From: Paraburkholderia sp. NMBU_R16
GTDB lineage: Bacteria; Pseudomonadota; Gammaproteobacteria; Burkholderiales; Burkholderiaceae
DNA: 64,000 bases
Assembly (NCBI RefSeq): GCF_013282575.1
Contig: NZ_JAAAYE010000025.1
Location: 25,264-89,263, forward strand
Reading direction: 5' to 3'
Part shown: positions 16,346-26,518 of the stretch, piece by piece
How the letters are laid out: the number at the start of each line of letters is the position of its first letter
How positions within the stretch are numbered: the first letter of the stretch is position 1
The notes under the pieces: generated by a model
What the model was told of the DNA's origin: nothing
The model's database searches: none
Seen by the model: the letters and a program-made list of their open reading frames with translations, nothing else
Position numbers and translations under genes: made by a program

Positions 16346-16897
16346 ATGAATCGCGAAGAAGCTTTCCATATCTTCAGCCACTCCGAAGAAATCGTCCCGG
16401 CCGACGAAGTGAGCGCCTCGATTGCGCGCATGGCCGAGGAGATGCGGGCCCAGATGAGCGACGATTTCCCGCTCGTGCTGTCGGTGATGGGCGGTGCAGC
16501 CGTCTTTACCGGCATGCTGCTGCCCCATCTCGACTTTCCCCTCGAGTTCGATTACATCCATCTCACGCGCTACCGCAACACCACGAAGGGCAGTGCCGAG
16601 ATGCAATGGCGCGTCGCGCCGGCCGAATCGGTCAAAGACCGCGTCGTGCTCGTGCTCGACGACATCCTCGACGAAGGCGAAACGATGGCCGCGATCCGCG
16701 ACCGCATCCTCGCGATGGGCGCGAAGCGGTTCCTGAGCGCGGTGCTCTGCGAGAAGACCCTGCAAAAGAGCAAGCCGCTCTACCCTGACTTCTGTGGATT
16801 CAAAGTGCCCGATCGGTATGTGTTCGGCTGCGGCATGGATGCGCGCGGCTACTGGCGCAATCTGCCGGCCATTCGGGCGCTGACGGAAGGCGCCTGA
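16346..16897 (+). CDS. Hypoxanthine-guanine phosphoribosyltransferase family
   Basis: 183-residue type I phosphoribosyltransferase that converts hypoxanthine or guanine plus PRPP to IMP or GMP. The PRPP-binding loop VLVLDDILDEGETMAA is at about 101-116, and VMGGAAVFTGMLLPHL (48-63) is the second PRPP segment. It is probably the hpt-type salvage enzyme of this lineage, but purine specificity is not provable from sequence, and some members are listed only as phosphoribosyltransferase. ATG 16346 lies 84 nt after ffh. A bidirectional terminator follows. Confidence 0.85.
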   Translation: MNREEAFHIFSHSEEIVPADEVSASIARMAEEMRAQMSDDFPLVLSVMGGAAVFTGMLLPHLDFPLEFDYIHLTRYRNTTKGSAEMQWRVAPAESVKDRVVLVLDDILDEGETMAAIRDRILAMGAKRFLSAVLCEKTLQKSKPLYPDFCGFKVPDRYVFGCGMDARGYWRNLPAIRALTEGA

Positions 16898-16922
16898 CAC
16901 GCTCGGCGCTCCTCGCCAGCAC

Positions 16923-16954
16923 GCACGGGCCCGAGAGCGGGCCCGTGCTTTTTT
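16923..16954. terminator. Bidirectional terminator overlapping the proS stop codon
   Basis: A perfect 10-bp stem GCACGGGCCC / GGGCCCGTGC with a 6-nt loop is followed by TTTTTT on the + strand. The last T belongs to the proS stop triplet (16954-16956), so the hairpin is packed directly against the convergent gene. Confidence 0.85.
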
Positions 16955-18693
16955 CAGCGAACCGCCATTGCCGAGCGCACTCGCGCGGTGGCGAAGGCCG
17001 CCGCTTCATCGGCAGGCACGAGCGTCGGCTCGGTGTCGCGCCGACCCTGATATTCGATCTTCCCGTCTTTCAAGCCACGCTCGCCGATGACGAGCCGATG
17101 CGGCACGCCGATCAATTCCCAATCGGCAAACATGACACCGGGCCGCTCGCCGCGATCGTCGAGAATCACGTCGACACCGGCTTCGGTCAGCTGTGCGTAG
17201 AGCTTGTCCGCCGCCTCGCGCACGACCTCGCTGCGCTCATAGCCCATCGGGCACAGCACGATTTCGAACGGCGCGATCGCCTCGGGCCAGATGATGCCGC
17301 GCTCGTCGTTGTTCTGTTCGATGGCGGCGCCGAGGATCCGCGTGATACCGATGCCGTAGCAACCCATCACCATGGATTGCGGCTTGCCGGTCTCGTCGAG
17401 AAAGCTCGCGCCCATCGCGTCGGAGTACTTCGTGCCAAGCTGGAAGACGTGACCGACCTCGATCCCGCGGCAAATCTCGAGCGTGCCTTGGCCGTCGGGC
17501 GACGGATCGCCCGGTTTGACGTTGCGGATATCGGCCACCTCGGGTTCGGGCAGATCGCGGCCCCAGTTGACGCCCGTCGTGTGGTAGTCGATCTCGTTTG
17601 AGCCGACGACGAAATCGCTCATCCGCGCAACCGTCCGGTCCGCAATGACTTTCACAGGCTTTTTCGTGCCGATCGGGCCGAGATAGCCGGGCGGCGTACC
17701 GAACCACTGAACGATCTCCTCTTCGGTCGCGAAACGAAAATCCTTGAGCCCGGGCAGCTTGGCGGTCTTGATTTCGTTGAGATCGTGATCGCCGCGCAAC
17801 ATCAGCAGCCAGATCGTGGGTTCGGCGCCTTCGTTGTCCGTCGCAAGCACGATCGACTTGATCGTCCGCTCGAGCGGAATGCCAAGGAACTCCGCCACCG
17901 CCTCGCATTTCGCCTTGCCCGGCGTAGCGGTCTTCGTCATCGCCTCGCGCGGCGCGGCGCGCTCCGCGATGAGCGGCAGGGCCTCGGCGGCCTCGACATT
18001 CGCTGCGAAATCGGAATTCGGACAGTAGGCGATATCATCTTCGCCCGTCGAAGCGATCACGTGGAACTCCTGCGACTTGTTGCCGCCGATCGCCCCGCTA
18101 TCGGCCGCGACCGCGCGAAACTCGAGGCCGATGCGCGTGAAGATGCGCACATAGGCCTCGTACATCTTGCGATACGACTCGTCGAGCCCGGCTTGATCCT
18201 TGTCGAACGAATACGCGTCCTTCATCGTGAATTCGCGCCCGCGCATCACTCCAAAGCGAGGACGGATCTCATCGCGGAATTTCGTCTGGACCTGATAGAA
18301 GTTCACCGGCAATTGCCGATAGCTCTTGATCTGATTACGCGCGATATCGGTGACGACTTCCTCGTGCGTCGGCCCCATCACGAAATCCCCGTCCTTGCGG
18401 TCCTTGAAGCGAAGCAATTCCGGTCCGTATTGCTTCCATCGCCCCGACTCCTGCCAAAGCTCGGCGGGTTGGACAGCGGGCATCAGCAGCTCGAGCGCCC
18501 CTGCGCGGTTCATCTCCTCGCGCACGATCGCTTCCACCTTGCGGATCGAGCGCAGCCCGATCGGCAGATAGCTGTAAATGCCGCCGGCAACTCGGCGGAT
18601 CATGCCCGCGCGGACCATCAATTTATGGCTGACGACTTCCGCGTCGGCCGGAGCTTCCTTCAGGGTGCCGATAAAAAAACGGGACGCTTTCAT
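16954..18693 (-). CDS. proS: Prolyl-tRNA synthetase
   Basis: Class II aminoacyl-tRNA synthetase charging tRNA-Pro (tRNA-Pro CGG is encoded at 24836). The 579 residues match the bacterial-type enzyme. Motif 1 is around residues 60-85 and motif 2 is [21 protein letters not shown] (positions about 137-157 of the protein). The central INS editing domain (about 225-390, including [18 protein letters not shown]) deacylates Ala-tRNA-Pro, and the C-terminal anticodon domain is present. Start ATG 18693 gives the canonical [20 protein letters not shown]. Confidence 0.97.
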   Translation of the reverse strand: MKASRFFIGTLKEAPADAEVVSHKLMVRAGMIRRVAGGIYSYLPIGLRSIRKVEAIVREEMNRAGALELLMPAVQPAELWQESGRWKQYGPELLRFKDRKDGDFVMGPTHEEVVTDIARNQIKSYRQLPVNFYQVQTKFRDEIRPRFGVMRGREFTMKDAYSFDKDQAGLDESYRKMYEAYVRIFTRIGLEFRAVAADSGAIGGNKSQEFHVIASTGEDDIAYCPNSDFAANVEAAEALPLIAERAAPREAMTKTATPGKAKCEAVAEFLGIPLERTIKSIVLATDNEGAEPTIWLLMLRGDHDLNEIKTAKLPGLKDFRFATEEEIVQWFGTPPGYLGPIGTKKPVKVIADRTVARMSDFVVGSNEIDYHTTGVNWGRDLPEPEVADIRNVKPGDPSPDGQGTLEICRGIEVGHVFQLGTKYSDAMGASFLDETGKPQSMVMGCYGIGITRILGAAIEQNNDERGIIWPEAIAPFEIVLCPMGYERSEVVREAADKLYAQLTEAGVDVILDDRGERPGVMFADWELIGVPHRLVIGERGLKDGKIEYQGRRDTEPTLVPADEAAAFATARVRSAMAVR

Positions 18694-18909
18694 TCAGTTT
18701 TCCAAAAGCGGCGGCCCAAGGCGGGCTGCCAAAAGAAGGGAACGAGCGGATTCGGGGCCGTGCAGGCCCGTCGCGCCGCACGCGAGCCACCTGCCCATAC
18801 CCCAGATGACGATTCGTCCGGCACGCGGCCGGAACGGGCGGGGCGGTAAGCCTAGCCAAACGTCCGGCCCGTGCTGGTACTTGCCGATGCGGAACACTCG
18901 TTATCTGTT

Positions 18910-18915
18910 TATAAT
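18910..18915 (+). promoter_or_regulatory. -10 element of the rppH promoter
   Basis: A perfect TATAAT lies 33 nt before the rppH start. No good -35 is seen at the expected distance (ATGCGG at 18887-18892 is poor), so only the -10 is annotated. Confidence 0.55.
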
Positions 18916-18948
18916 CAAAGCAATTTTAAAGGATTCGAAGGTGGTTGT

Positions 18949-19614
18949 ATGCTGGATCGCGAAGGCTTTCGCCCGAACGTCGGCATCATCCTCTTGAACG
19001 CGCACAACGAGGTGTTTTGGGGCAAGCGGCTGCGTGAACATTCCTGGCAGTTTCCGCAAGGCGGCATCAAATATGGTGAGACGCCCTTGCAAGCGATGTA
19101 TCGGGAGTTACACGAAGAAACCGGCCTGCGTCCGGAACACGTCAAAATCATCGGTCGCACGCGCGACTGGCTGCGTTACGAGGTGCCGGACAAGTTCATC
19201 AAGCGCGAAGTACGCGGGCACTATCGCGGCCAGAAGCAGATCTGGTTCTTGCTCCGCATGGTCGGCCGCGATTGCGACATCTGCCTGCGCGCCACCGACC
19301 ATCCGGAATTCGATGCTTGGCGTTGGAACGAATACTGGGTGCCGCTCGATGCCGTCATCGAGTTCAAGCGGGATGTTTATCATTTGGCGTTGACCGAGCT
19401 GTCGCGGTTTTTGCGTCGCCCGGCGCCAAGGCATGACAAGCCGCGCGGCAAGAATGGACACTCGAAGCAGCCGCGTGCCTGCTCCGAATCCGAGCCGGCC
19501 CTCGCCGCAGTGCTCTCGGCGGGCGCGGGTGTCGTCATGATCGAAGCGACAGTCGACGCGTCGGCCGACCTGCCCTGTCCATCGAGCCCGTCCGCCGTCA
19601 CTACCCCCGAGTAG
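18949..19614 (+). CDS. rppH: RNA pyrophosphohydrolase
   Basis: Nudix hydrolase that removes pyrophosphate from 5'-triphosphorylated mRNA to trigger RNase E decay. The 221-residue protein has the Nudix box [23 protein letters not shown] (positions 38-60) and the flanking QFPQ and WRWNEYW motifs of RppH. The conserved enzyme ends near residue 165. The remaining ~55 residues form a low-complexity, Ala/Ser-rich tail ([18 protein letters not shown]...) not needed for the fold. ATG 18949 was chosen over a distal start because [14 protein letters not shown] is the canonical N-terminus and AAGGTGG sits about 6 nt upstream. Confidence 0.93.
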   Translation: MLDREGFRPNVGIILLNAHNEVFWGKRLREHSWQFPQGGIKYGETPLQAMYRELHEETGLRPEHVKIIGRTRDWLRYEVPDKFIKREVRGHYRGQKQIWFLLRMVGRDCDICLRATDHPEFDAWRWNEYWVPLDAVIEFKRDVYHLALTELSRFLRRPAPRHDKPRGKNGHSKQPRACSESEPALAAVLSAGAGVVMIEATVDASADLPCPSSPSAVTTPE

Positions 19615-19706
19615 CGCGCGGCGGTAGTGGAATAGCCGGAAAGTCGCGAACGGGCGCTATCATTCGGTTCTCCGAATCATCGTGCCCGTTTTTCGAGGAA
19701 CCCATA

Positions 19707-20276
19707 TTGAAAGCGACGACTCTCGCCATGGCCGCGCTGGCGGCCTGCGCCGTACTGGCCGGCTGCTCGCACACTCCCAAGTCCCAAACCGAAGCTTCGG
19801 ACAAGGACGAGAGCACATTCACCTACCTGCTCGAACGCCAGTCGAAATGGACTGAGAACAAGCTCGACGCCCTGCCGCCGTTGCCGCAATCGGCCAATTT
19901 GTTGCCTTTCGAGGTTTCGCAAAATACGCCGCTGCACTTCGCGGTCGACGCTAAATCGATCGATGTCGGCTCGGACGGCGTCGTGCGCTACACAATCGTA
20001 GTCACGAGCCCCTCTGGCGCGCAGAATATCAACTACGAGGGCATTCGCTGTGACAACTACGAGTGGCGACAATACGCGGGGCTGAACGCAGAGCACAACG
20101 GTTGGGACAGCAGCGTTGCCACGCGCTGGCGCCGTATCGAAAACGGCGATCTCAACGCCTATCAGGCCGCGCTCTACAAGGATTATTTCTGCGCGAACAA
20201 GTTGCCGGCGGCCTCGGCGAAAACCATCGTCAACAATATCCGCTATGGGCGTACGGCAGCGTCGCTGATTCATTGA
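19707..20276 (+). CDS. CNP1-like family lipoprotein
   Basis: 189-residue protein of the CNP1-like family (named after a neisserial cryptic protein), function unknown. A signal peptide with lipobox LAGC places the acylated cysteine at Cys20, so it is predicted to be an outer-membrane or periplasmic lipoprotein. The mature part (about 60-189) has the family features RYTIVVTSPSGAQNINYEGIRC and RRIENGDLNAYQAALYKDYFC; the two cysteines may form a disulphide. The TTG at 19707 was chosen because GAGGAA lies about 8 nt upstream and the frame gives a clean signal peptide. It is convergent with proB. Confidence 0.82.
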   Translation: MKATTLAMAALAACAVLAGCSHTPKSQTEASDKDESTFTYLLERQSKWTENKLDALPPLPQSANLLPFEVSQNTPLHFAVDAKSIDVGSDGVVRYTIVVTSPSGAQNINYEGIRCDNYEWRQYAGLNAEHNGWDSSVATRWRRIENGDLNAYQAALYKDYFCANKLPAASAKTIVNNIRYGRTAASLIH

Positions 20277-20328
20277 CGCAAGACACCTGCGGCGCACGCA
20301 AACCACGATTGCGCGGCCATCAGTCTCT

Positions 20329-21447
20329 CTAGACCAGCACCAAATTGTCGCGGTGAATCAGCTCGGGCTCGAGCATGTAGCCGAGGATCGACTCGATTTC
20401 GGCACTGGGCTTGCGATGGATCAGCTTCGCTTCCGCGCTGCTGTAGTTGGTGATGCCGCGCGCGATTTCGCGTCCAGCCGTGTTGAGACACGCGATGACT
20501 TCGCCACGCGCGAACGCGCCATGCACATCGACGATACCGATCGGCAAAAGACTCTTGCCGCCGGCGGTTAGTTTTTCGACCGCGCCGTCGTCGATGACGA
20601 CATGCCCACGCACTTGCAGATGATCGGCCATCCACTGCTTGCGTGCGGCGAGCCGGGCCGTGCGCGCGACGAGTTGCGTGCCGATGGCCTCGCCGGCTGC
20701 CAGCCGCACGAGAACATCGGTCTCCCGCCCGCTTGCAATCACGGTATTGGCGCCGCTGCCTGCCGCCCGTTTCGCCGCGAGAATCTTGGTGAGCATGCCG
20801 CCCCGACCGATACTGGAGCCGGCGCCGCCCGCCATTGCCTCCAACTCCGGCGCTCCGGCATCGGCCTCGCGCACTAGTTCGGCGGCGGGGTCCTTGCGTG
20901 GGTCCGCGGTGAAAAGCCCGAGTTGATCGGTGAGAATGATCAGCGCATCGCCCTCGATCAGGTTGGCGACGAGCGCGCCGAGCGTGTCGTTGTCGCCAAA
21001 CTTGATCTCGTCGGTGACGACGGTGTCGTTCTCATTGATGATCGGCACGACCCCGAGTGCAAGGAGCGTCAACAGCGTCGAGCGCGCATTCAGATATCGC
21101 TCGCGGTCGGCGAGGTCGGCGTGCGTGAGCAGTATCTGCGCGGTCCGGATGCCGTGTTCGGCAAACCGGCTTTCGTAGACCTGAGCGAGGCCCATCTGGC
21201 CCACCGCGGCAGCGGCCTGGAGCTCGTCGATTTCCCTGGGACGTTTCGCCCAGCCCAGTCGCTGCATGCCCTCGGCAATAGCACCGGAGCTCACGAGGAC
21301 CACCTCTTTGCCAAGCCCGCGCAATTGCGCGATCTGTGCGGCCCAGCGTCCGATGGCGGCTTGGTCGAGTCCCCGCCCGTCATTCGTGACGAGGCTCGAG
21401 CCCACTTTGACTACCAGGCGTTTCGAATCGGCGATGACAGAGCGCAT
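20329..21447 (-). CDS. proB: Glutamate 5-kinase
   Basis: Catalyses the first step of proline synthesis, phosphorylating glutamate to gamma-glutamyl phosphate, and is feedback-inhibited by proline. It has 372 residues. The amino acid kinase domain starts [17 protein letters not shown] and includes [22 protein letters not shown] (positions about 138-159). A C-terminal PUA domain occupies about 280-372. Start ATG 21447 was chosen over a 16-codon upstream extension because [17 protein letters not shown] is canonical. It is the last gene of the rplU-rpmA-obgE-proB run; the 102-nt spacer after obgE holds no obvious terminator. Confidence 0.95.
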   Translation of the reverse strand: MRSVIADSKRLVVKVGSSLVTNDGRGLDQAAIGRWAAQIAQLRGLGKEVVLVSSGAIAEGMQRLGWAKRPREIDELQAAAAVGQMGLAQVYESRFAEHGIRTAQILLTHADLADRERYLNARSTLLTLLALGVVPIINENDTVVTDEIKFGDNDTLGALVANLIEGDALIILTDQLGLFTADPRKDPAAELVREADAGAPELEAMAGGAGSSIGRGGMLTKILAAKRAAGSGANTVIASGRETDVLVRLAAGEAIGTQLVARTARLAARKQWMADHLQVRGHVVIDDGAVEKLTAGGKSLLPIGIVDVHGAFARGEVIACLNTAGREIARGITNYSSAEAKLIHRKPSAEIESILGYMLEPELIHRDNLVLV

Positions 21448-21549
21448 CGTGCGAAAGTCTCCAATTGAATAGCGCGGGTAAAGCGGCCCGCGCAACGCTG
21501 CAGCGCGCGATCCCCGCCACGCCGCCGGCCGCCGATCGTGAGGCGACCG

Positions 21550-22662
<1,113 letters not shown>

Positions 22663-22806
22663 CTATTGCTCCGTCCCGTGTTTTCGATATTGTGCCGCGC
22701 CGGCCGACGATGACCAAGCCGGCCAACGCCATGCCAGCGGGACAGGGACGCCACTTCGCGTGGGCTTGCAGCCCTGCCTGAGCCCAAGCGCAAACTGCGC
22801 TTGCAA

Positions 22807-22836
22807 CAAAAAAGCCCCGCCATTTCGCGGGGCCTT
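22807..22836 (-). terminator. Intrinsic terminator between rpmA and obgE
   Basis: On the minus strand GCGGGGC/GCCCCGC (7 bp, 6-nt loop) is followed by TTTTTT. It lies 32 nt after the rpmA stop and would reduce read-through from the ribosomal protein genes into obgE. Confidence 0.75.
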
Positions 22837-22867
22837 CTCGGTTTGTCGCACCCGTGTCCGGTCGAAC

Positions 22868-23131
22868 TCAGACCGCAGCCGGGATGACGTTGACCATGTG
22901 CTTCTTGGCTGCGCCTTTCGTCGTGAACTTGACGTGGCCGTCGACCAGCGCGAACAGCGTATGGTCCTTGCCGAGACCGACGTTGTCGCCCGGGTGCATA
23001 CGCGTGCCGCGTTGGCGAACGATGATGCCGCCTGCGTTGATCGCCTGGCCGCCGTACACCTTCACACCGAGGCGTTTCGACTCGGAGTCGCGGCCGTTGC
23101 GGGAAGACCCGCCTGCTTTCTTGTGTGCCAT
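22868..23131 (-). CDS. rpmA: 50S ribosomal protein L27
   Basis: 87-residue ribosomal protein whose N-terminus reaches the peptidyl-transferase centre. The start [20 protein letters not shown] is canonical and lacks the N-terminal extension that Firmicutes cleave off. It lies 24 nt after rplU on the same strand, the near-universal rplU-rpmA pair. Confidence 0.97.
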   Translation of the reverse strand: MAHKKAGGSSRNGRDSESKRLGVKVYGGQAINAGGIIVRQRGTRMHPGDNVGLGKDHTLFALVDGHVKFTTKGAAKKHMVNVIPAAV

Positions 23132-23155
23132 CTGATTGCTCCTTGACCGGTGCGC

Positions 23156-23467
23156 TTACGCGTTGATCGCGTCAATGCGCAGTTCGGTGTAATTCTGGCG
23201 GTGACCAGCGTGCTTCTGGTAGTGCTTCCGGCGACGCATCTTGAAGATGGTCACTTTCGGATGCCGACCGTGCGATACGACGGTAGCCTTGACGGAAGCC
23301 CCACTGACCAGCGGCGAACCGAATTGAATCGATTCACCTTCGCCCACTGCGAGCACCTGGTCCAGCGTGATTTCAGCGTCAATGTCTGCCGGTATCTGTT
23401 CTACTTTCAATTTTTCGCCGACGGCAACTTTGTACTGCTTGCCACCGGTTTTTATGACCGCGTACAT
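23156..23467 (-). CDS. rplU: 50S ribosomal protein L21
   Basis: 103-residue ribosomal protein of the 50S subunit that binds 23S rRNA. Start ATG 23467 gives [20 protein letters not shown], the canonical N-terminus; a longer open frame upstream is not coding. The C-terminal [17 protein letters not shown] segment is the conserved rRNA-binding motif. A strong sigma-70 promoter lies 137 nt upstream. Confidence 0.97.
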   Translation of the reverse strand: MYAVIKTGGKQYKVAVGEKLKVEQIPADIDAEITLDQVLAVGEGESIQFGSPLVSGASVKATVVSHGRHPKVTIFKMRRRKHYQKHAGHRQNYTELRIDAINA

Positions 23468-23603
23468 TGATAACCTCACTCTGTATTCCGCCGTCGCACC
23501 GATTCCGCCCGTCGTTCCGCCGCCTGAACATCCAGGACGCGTGCCGGGGACGTCGCCCGCACAACAGCATTCCTCTTTCACGCACCGCGCGTGAAAACGC
23601 GTG

Positions 23604-23632
23604 ATTATACATGGGGTTAGCGGCGAGGTCAA
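23604..23632 (-). promoter_or_regulatory. rplU promoter, sigma-70
   Basis: On the minus strand, -35 TTGACC (23627-23632) and -10 TATAAT (23604-23609) are 17 bp apart, close to consensus and appropriate for ribosomal protein genes. The predicted leader is about 130 nt. Confidence 0.85.
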
Positions 23633-23780
23633 AACTTCCGGCGTACCCCTCCTTTCAGCGGTCCCGATCCTCTTTCCGTCCCGCCGTGCTTTCGATGTGG
23701 CCCCAATGATGCCGGCGCGGCGGCTCGATTCGCCGGCGGGCGAGCACATCGCATGCGCTTCGGAAGCGTTGATAACCCTT

Positions 23781-23786
23781 TATAAT
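23781..23786 (+). promoter_or_regulatory. -10 element of the ispB promoter
   Basis: TATAAT lies 27 nt before the ispB ATG. The upstream TTCGGA (16-bp spacing) is a weak -35. Confidence 0.5.
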
Positions 23787-23812
23787 CCGCGGCACTACCC
23801 ATTTTTCTCATC

Positions 23813-24805
23813 ATGTCGTCGACCGCCACCTCCACTCCCAGCGCAGCCAACCTGCTTGCCCGTATCACCGAAGATATGGAGCAGGTCAATCGCGTCATCA
23901 GGCAACGTTTGGCCTCCGAGGTGTTCCTGATCAACCAGATCTCGGAATACATCATCGGCGCGGGCGGCAAAAGACTGCGTCCAGCGCTGCTGTTGCTCGT
24001 CGCGCGCGCGCTCGGCGATACCACCGGTCACCGGCACGAACTCGCGGCCGTCGTCGAATTCATTCATACGGCCACCCTGCTGCACGACGATGTCGTCGAC
24101 GAATCGGACCTGCGCCGCGGCCGCAAGACGGCCAATGCGCTGTTCGGCAACGCGGCCAGTGTGCTCGTCGGCGACTTTCTCTACTCCCGATCGTTCCAGA
24201 TGATGGTCGGCGTCGGCAAGATGCGCGTCATGGAAATCCTCTCGGAAGCGACGAACATCATTTCCGAGGGCGAAGTCCTGCAGTTGCTCAATATGCATGA
24301 CGCCGATGTCGACGAGACCCGCTATATGCAGGTCATTCGATACAAGACGGCCAAGCTGTTCGAGGCCGCTGCCCAACTCGGCGCGGTGCTCGCGGGAGTG
24401 GACGCCACCACGGAAGCGGCCGCCGCTGAGTTTGGCCGCCGCATCGGCACGGCCTTCCAGATCATGGACGATTGGCTCGATTACACCGGCACGGCCGAAT
24501 CGATGGGCAAGAATGCCGGCGACGATTTGCGCGAAGGCAAACCGACGCTGCCGCTCATCTATCTGATCGAGCGCGGCACGCCCGAGCAATCGGCGCTTGC
24601 CCGTCAAGCGATCGAACACGGCGGCACCGATCGCTTCGAAACGATCTTCGATGCCATTACCCGCTCGGGTGCGCTCGACCATACGCTCGAGTGCGCGAAG
24701 CGCGAGGCGCAAGCAGCGGCCGCGGCGATTTCGTCGTTCCCGGATTCCCATTACAAGGAAAGCCTGATAGAATTATGTTCTTACTCGACGGCGAGGCAGT
24801 CCTGA
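23813..24805 (+). CDS. ispB: Octaprenyl (polyprenyl) diphosphate synthase
   Basis: Trans-polyprenyl diphosphate synthase that makes the quinone side chain (ubiquinone in this lineage). The 330-residue protein has the first Asp-rich motif DDVVD at 92-96 and the second DDWLD at 219-223, plus GGKRLRPALLLL at 51-62. Chain length cannot be read from sequence, but the gene order beside rplU-rpmA matches ispB. ATG 23813 has no clear Shine-Dalgarno. tRNA-Pro follows at 24836. Confidence 0.93.
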   Translation: MSSTATSTPSAANLLARITEDMEQVNRVIRQRLASEVFLINQISEYIIGAGGKRLRPALLLLVARALGDTTGHRHELAAVVEFIHTATLLHDDVVDESDLRRGRKTANALFGNAASVLVGDFLYSRSFQMMVGVGKMRVMEILSEATNIISEGEVLQLLNMHDADVDETRYMQVIRYKTAKLFEAAAQLGAVLAGVDATTEAAAAEFGRRIGTAFQIMDDWLDYTGTAESMGKNAGDDLREGKPTLPLIYLIERGTPEQSALARQAIEHGGTDRFETIFDAITRSGALDHTLECAKREAQAAAAAISSFPDSHYKESLIELCSYSTARQS

Positions 24806-24835
24806 AAGCGACTGATCTGCTTGAGTAGTCAAATT

Positions 24836-24912
24836 CGGGGTGTAGCTTAGCCTGGTAGAGCGCTACGTTCGGGACGTAGAGGCCGGAGGTTCGAATCCTC
24901 TCACCCCGACCA
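24836..24912 (+). tRNA. tRNA-Pro, anticodon CGG
   Basis: A 77-nt cloverleaf: acceptor CGGGGTG pairs with CACCCCG (24902-24908), then discriminator A and an encoded CCA (24910-24912). The anticodon stem CTACG/CGTAG encloses the loop TTCGGGA, giving anticodon CGG, which reads the Pro codon CCG. The T-loop TTCGAAT is intact. Confidence 0.97.
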
Positions 24913-24920
24913 GGTTTCTA

Positions 24921-24954
24921 TAAAACAGCGGGTGCATACCCGCTGTTTTATTTT
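24921..24954 (+). terminator. Intrinsic terminator after tRNA-Pro
   Basis: A perfect 13-bp stem TAAAACAGCGGGT / ACCCGCTGTTTTA with a 4-nt GCAT loop is followed by TTTT, 8 nt after the tRNA. Confidence 0.9.
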
Positions 24955-25100
24955 GTACTCCTGTACACGCCACCTCGGCATTCTCGCGGCAAATCGTCTT
25001 GCGACCTGGCGCCGTTCGAGGCAGTGGCCTGCGGCCCGCCTAGGCACGAACAACGCTCTGCTATATTGTCGCCATCCCCTTTTCGGCCTGTTCGCTACGC

Positions 25101-26396
25101 GTGGAACACCTTCCCTTATGGGCGCAAGTCGGCGCCGTCTTCGTACTCCTCTTCGTTTCGGGCTTCTTCTCGATCTCGGAAACCGCGATGATGGCGCTCA
25201 ATCGCCATCGTCTCAAACATCTGGTCACCAAGGGCGCGTTCGGCGCCAAGACAACGCAGGGCCTGCTCGCGCGCACCGATGAACTGCTCGGCGTCATCCT
25301 GATCGGCAACAATCTGCTCAACACGGTCATCCCGGTGCTGACCACCTCGATCGCGCTGCGCACGTTCGGCAGCAACAACCTCGTGCTGTCCGTCGCGACC
25401 GGCATCGTCGCGTTCCTCATCATCGTATTCGCCGAAATCACGCCGAAGATCGTCGGCGCGACCTACCCCGAGAAGATCGCGCTGCCTGCCGGCTTCATCA
25501 TCGCGCCGCTGATGCGCGCGCTGAAACCGGTCATCTGGTTCGTCAATCTTTTTTCGAACGCGATTCTGGCGCTCTTGCACATCAACACCAAGGGCGGACG
25601 CGATCAGCGCCTCTCGACCGAAGAGCTGCGCACCATCGTACTGGAATCGGGCAGTTTCATGCCGACCAAGCACCGCAGCATTCTGCTGAACCTGTTCGAT
25701 CTCGAAAACATCTCCGTCGACGACGTGATGATTCCGCGTCGTCGCATTGAATCGCTCGATTTCGACGCCCCGTTCGAAGACATCATGCGGCAACTCGAAA
25801 CCTGCTATCACAACAAGCTGATCGTCTATCAGGGCGATATCGATCGTGTACTCGGCGTATTGCACGTCCGCAAGACGCTCGCCGCGCTGCATAAGCAGGA
25901 ACTCGAACGCGAAACGCTGCGCGAGCTGCTCACCGAGCCGTACTTCGTTCCATCGGGCACCCCCGTATTCCAGCAACTCCAGTACTTTCAGGAAACGCGG
26001 CAACGTACGGCGCTCGTCGTCGACGAGTACGGCGAGTTGCAAGGGATGGTCACGCCGGAGGACATCCTGGAGGAGCTCATCGGCGAATTCACGACATCCA
26101 TTCCACGCAGCGCCGGCTCGCGGCGAGGCTGGAACGAGCAAGGCGAATGCATCGTCGCGGGCAGCATGCCGCTGCGCGAACTCAACCGCTGGCTGCAGCT
26201 GAACCTGCCGACAGACGGGCCGAAGACGCTCAACGGTCTCATTCTGGAAACGCTCGAGGAAATTCCCGAAGGCGACGTCTGCGTGCGCATCGGCGACATT
26301 CCGCTGGAAGTGATGCAAAGCGACGACCAAGCCATCCGCACGGTGAAGGTCTTCAAACCGAGAGCACTTGCGGCGGCGAAACCGGCACGCGATTGA
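25101..26396 (+). CDS. CNNM/CorC-type membrane protein (DUF21, CBS pair, CorC_HlyC)
   Basis: 431-residue membrane protein of the HlyC/CorC family, whose members are linked to magnesium/cobalt efflux or membrane integrity. DUF21 occupies about 1-185 with four hydrophobic segments (VGAVFVLLFVSGFFS; FLIIVFAEITPKIVGA). A CBS pair follows (about 205-320, VDDVMIPRRRIESLDFD) and then the C-terminal transporter-associated CorC_HlyC domain (about 345-420). The GTG at 25101 is the only start compatible with the frame; its ribosome site is weak. The family is broad, so the transported ion is not assigned. Confidence 0.85.
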   Translation: MEHLPLWAQVGAVFVLLFVSGFFSISETAMMALNRHRLKHLVTKGAFGAKTTQGLLARTDELLGVILIGNNLLNTVIPVLTTSIALRTFGSNNLVLSVATGIVAFLIIVFAEITPKIVGATYPEKIALPAGFIIAPLMRALKPVIWFVNLFSNAILALLHINTKGGRDQRLSTEELRTIVLESGSFMPTKHRSILLNLFDLENISVDDVMIPRRRIESLDFDAPFEDIMRQLETCYHNKLIVYQGDIDRVLGVLHVRKTLAALHKQELERETLRELLTEPYFVPSGTPVFQQLQYFQETRQRTALVVDEYGELQGMVTPEDILEELIGEFTTSIPRSAGSRRGWNEQGECIVAGSMPLRELNRWLQLNLPTDGPKTLNGLILETLEEIPEGDVCVRIGDIPLEVMQSDDQAIRTVKVFKPRALAAAKPARD

Positions 26397-26518
26397 CGCA
26401 CTGCGCTCCGATGACGGACAGCCCCTGACCGATCGGCCGAATGTCGGCGGCGAGCCGTTCACGCGATGATGACTTCATCGCTTTCGAACGACTGCATCCC
26501 GCACTGATCCGACATTCG

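Larger units (their letters stand above)
23468..23812. other. 345-nt divergent intergenic region (rplU / ispB)
   Basis: Holds the rplU promoter (23604-23632) and an ispB -10 element at 23781-23786 (TATAAT). The leader of rplU is about 130 nt. No gene is seen. Confidence 0.7.

Noticed and set aside
26441..26518. Earlier ATG for the PilB-like ATPase
   Set aside because: The 26 codons have near-random third positions and lack a ribosome site, unlike the body of the gene.
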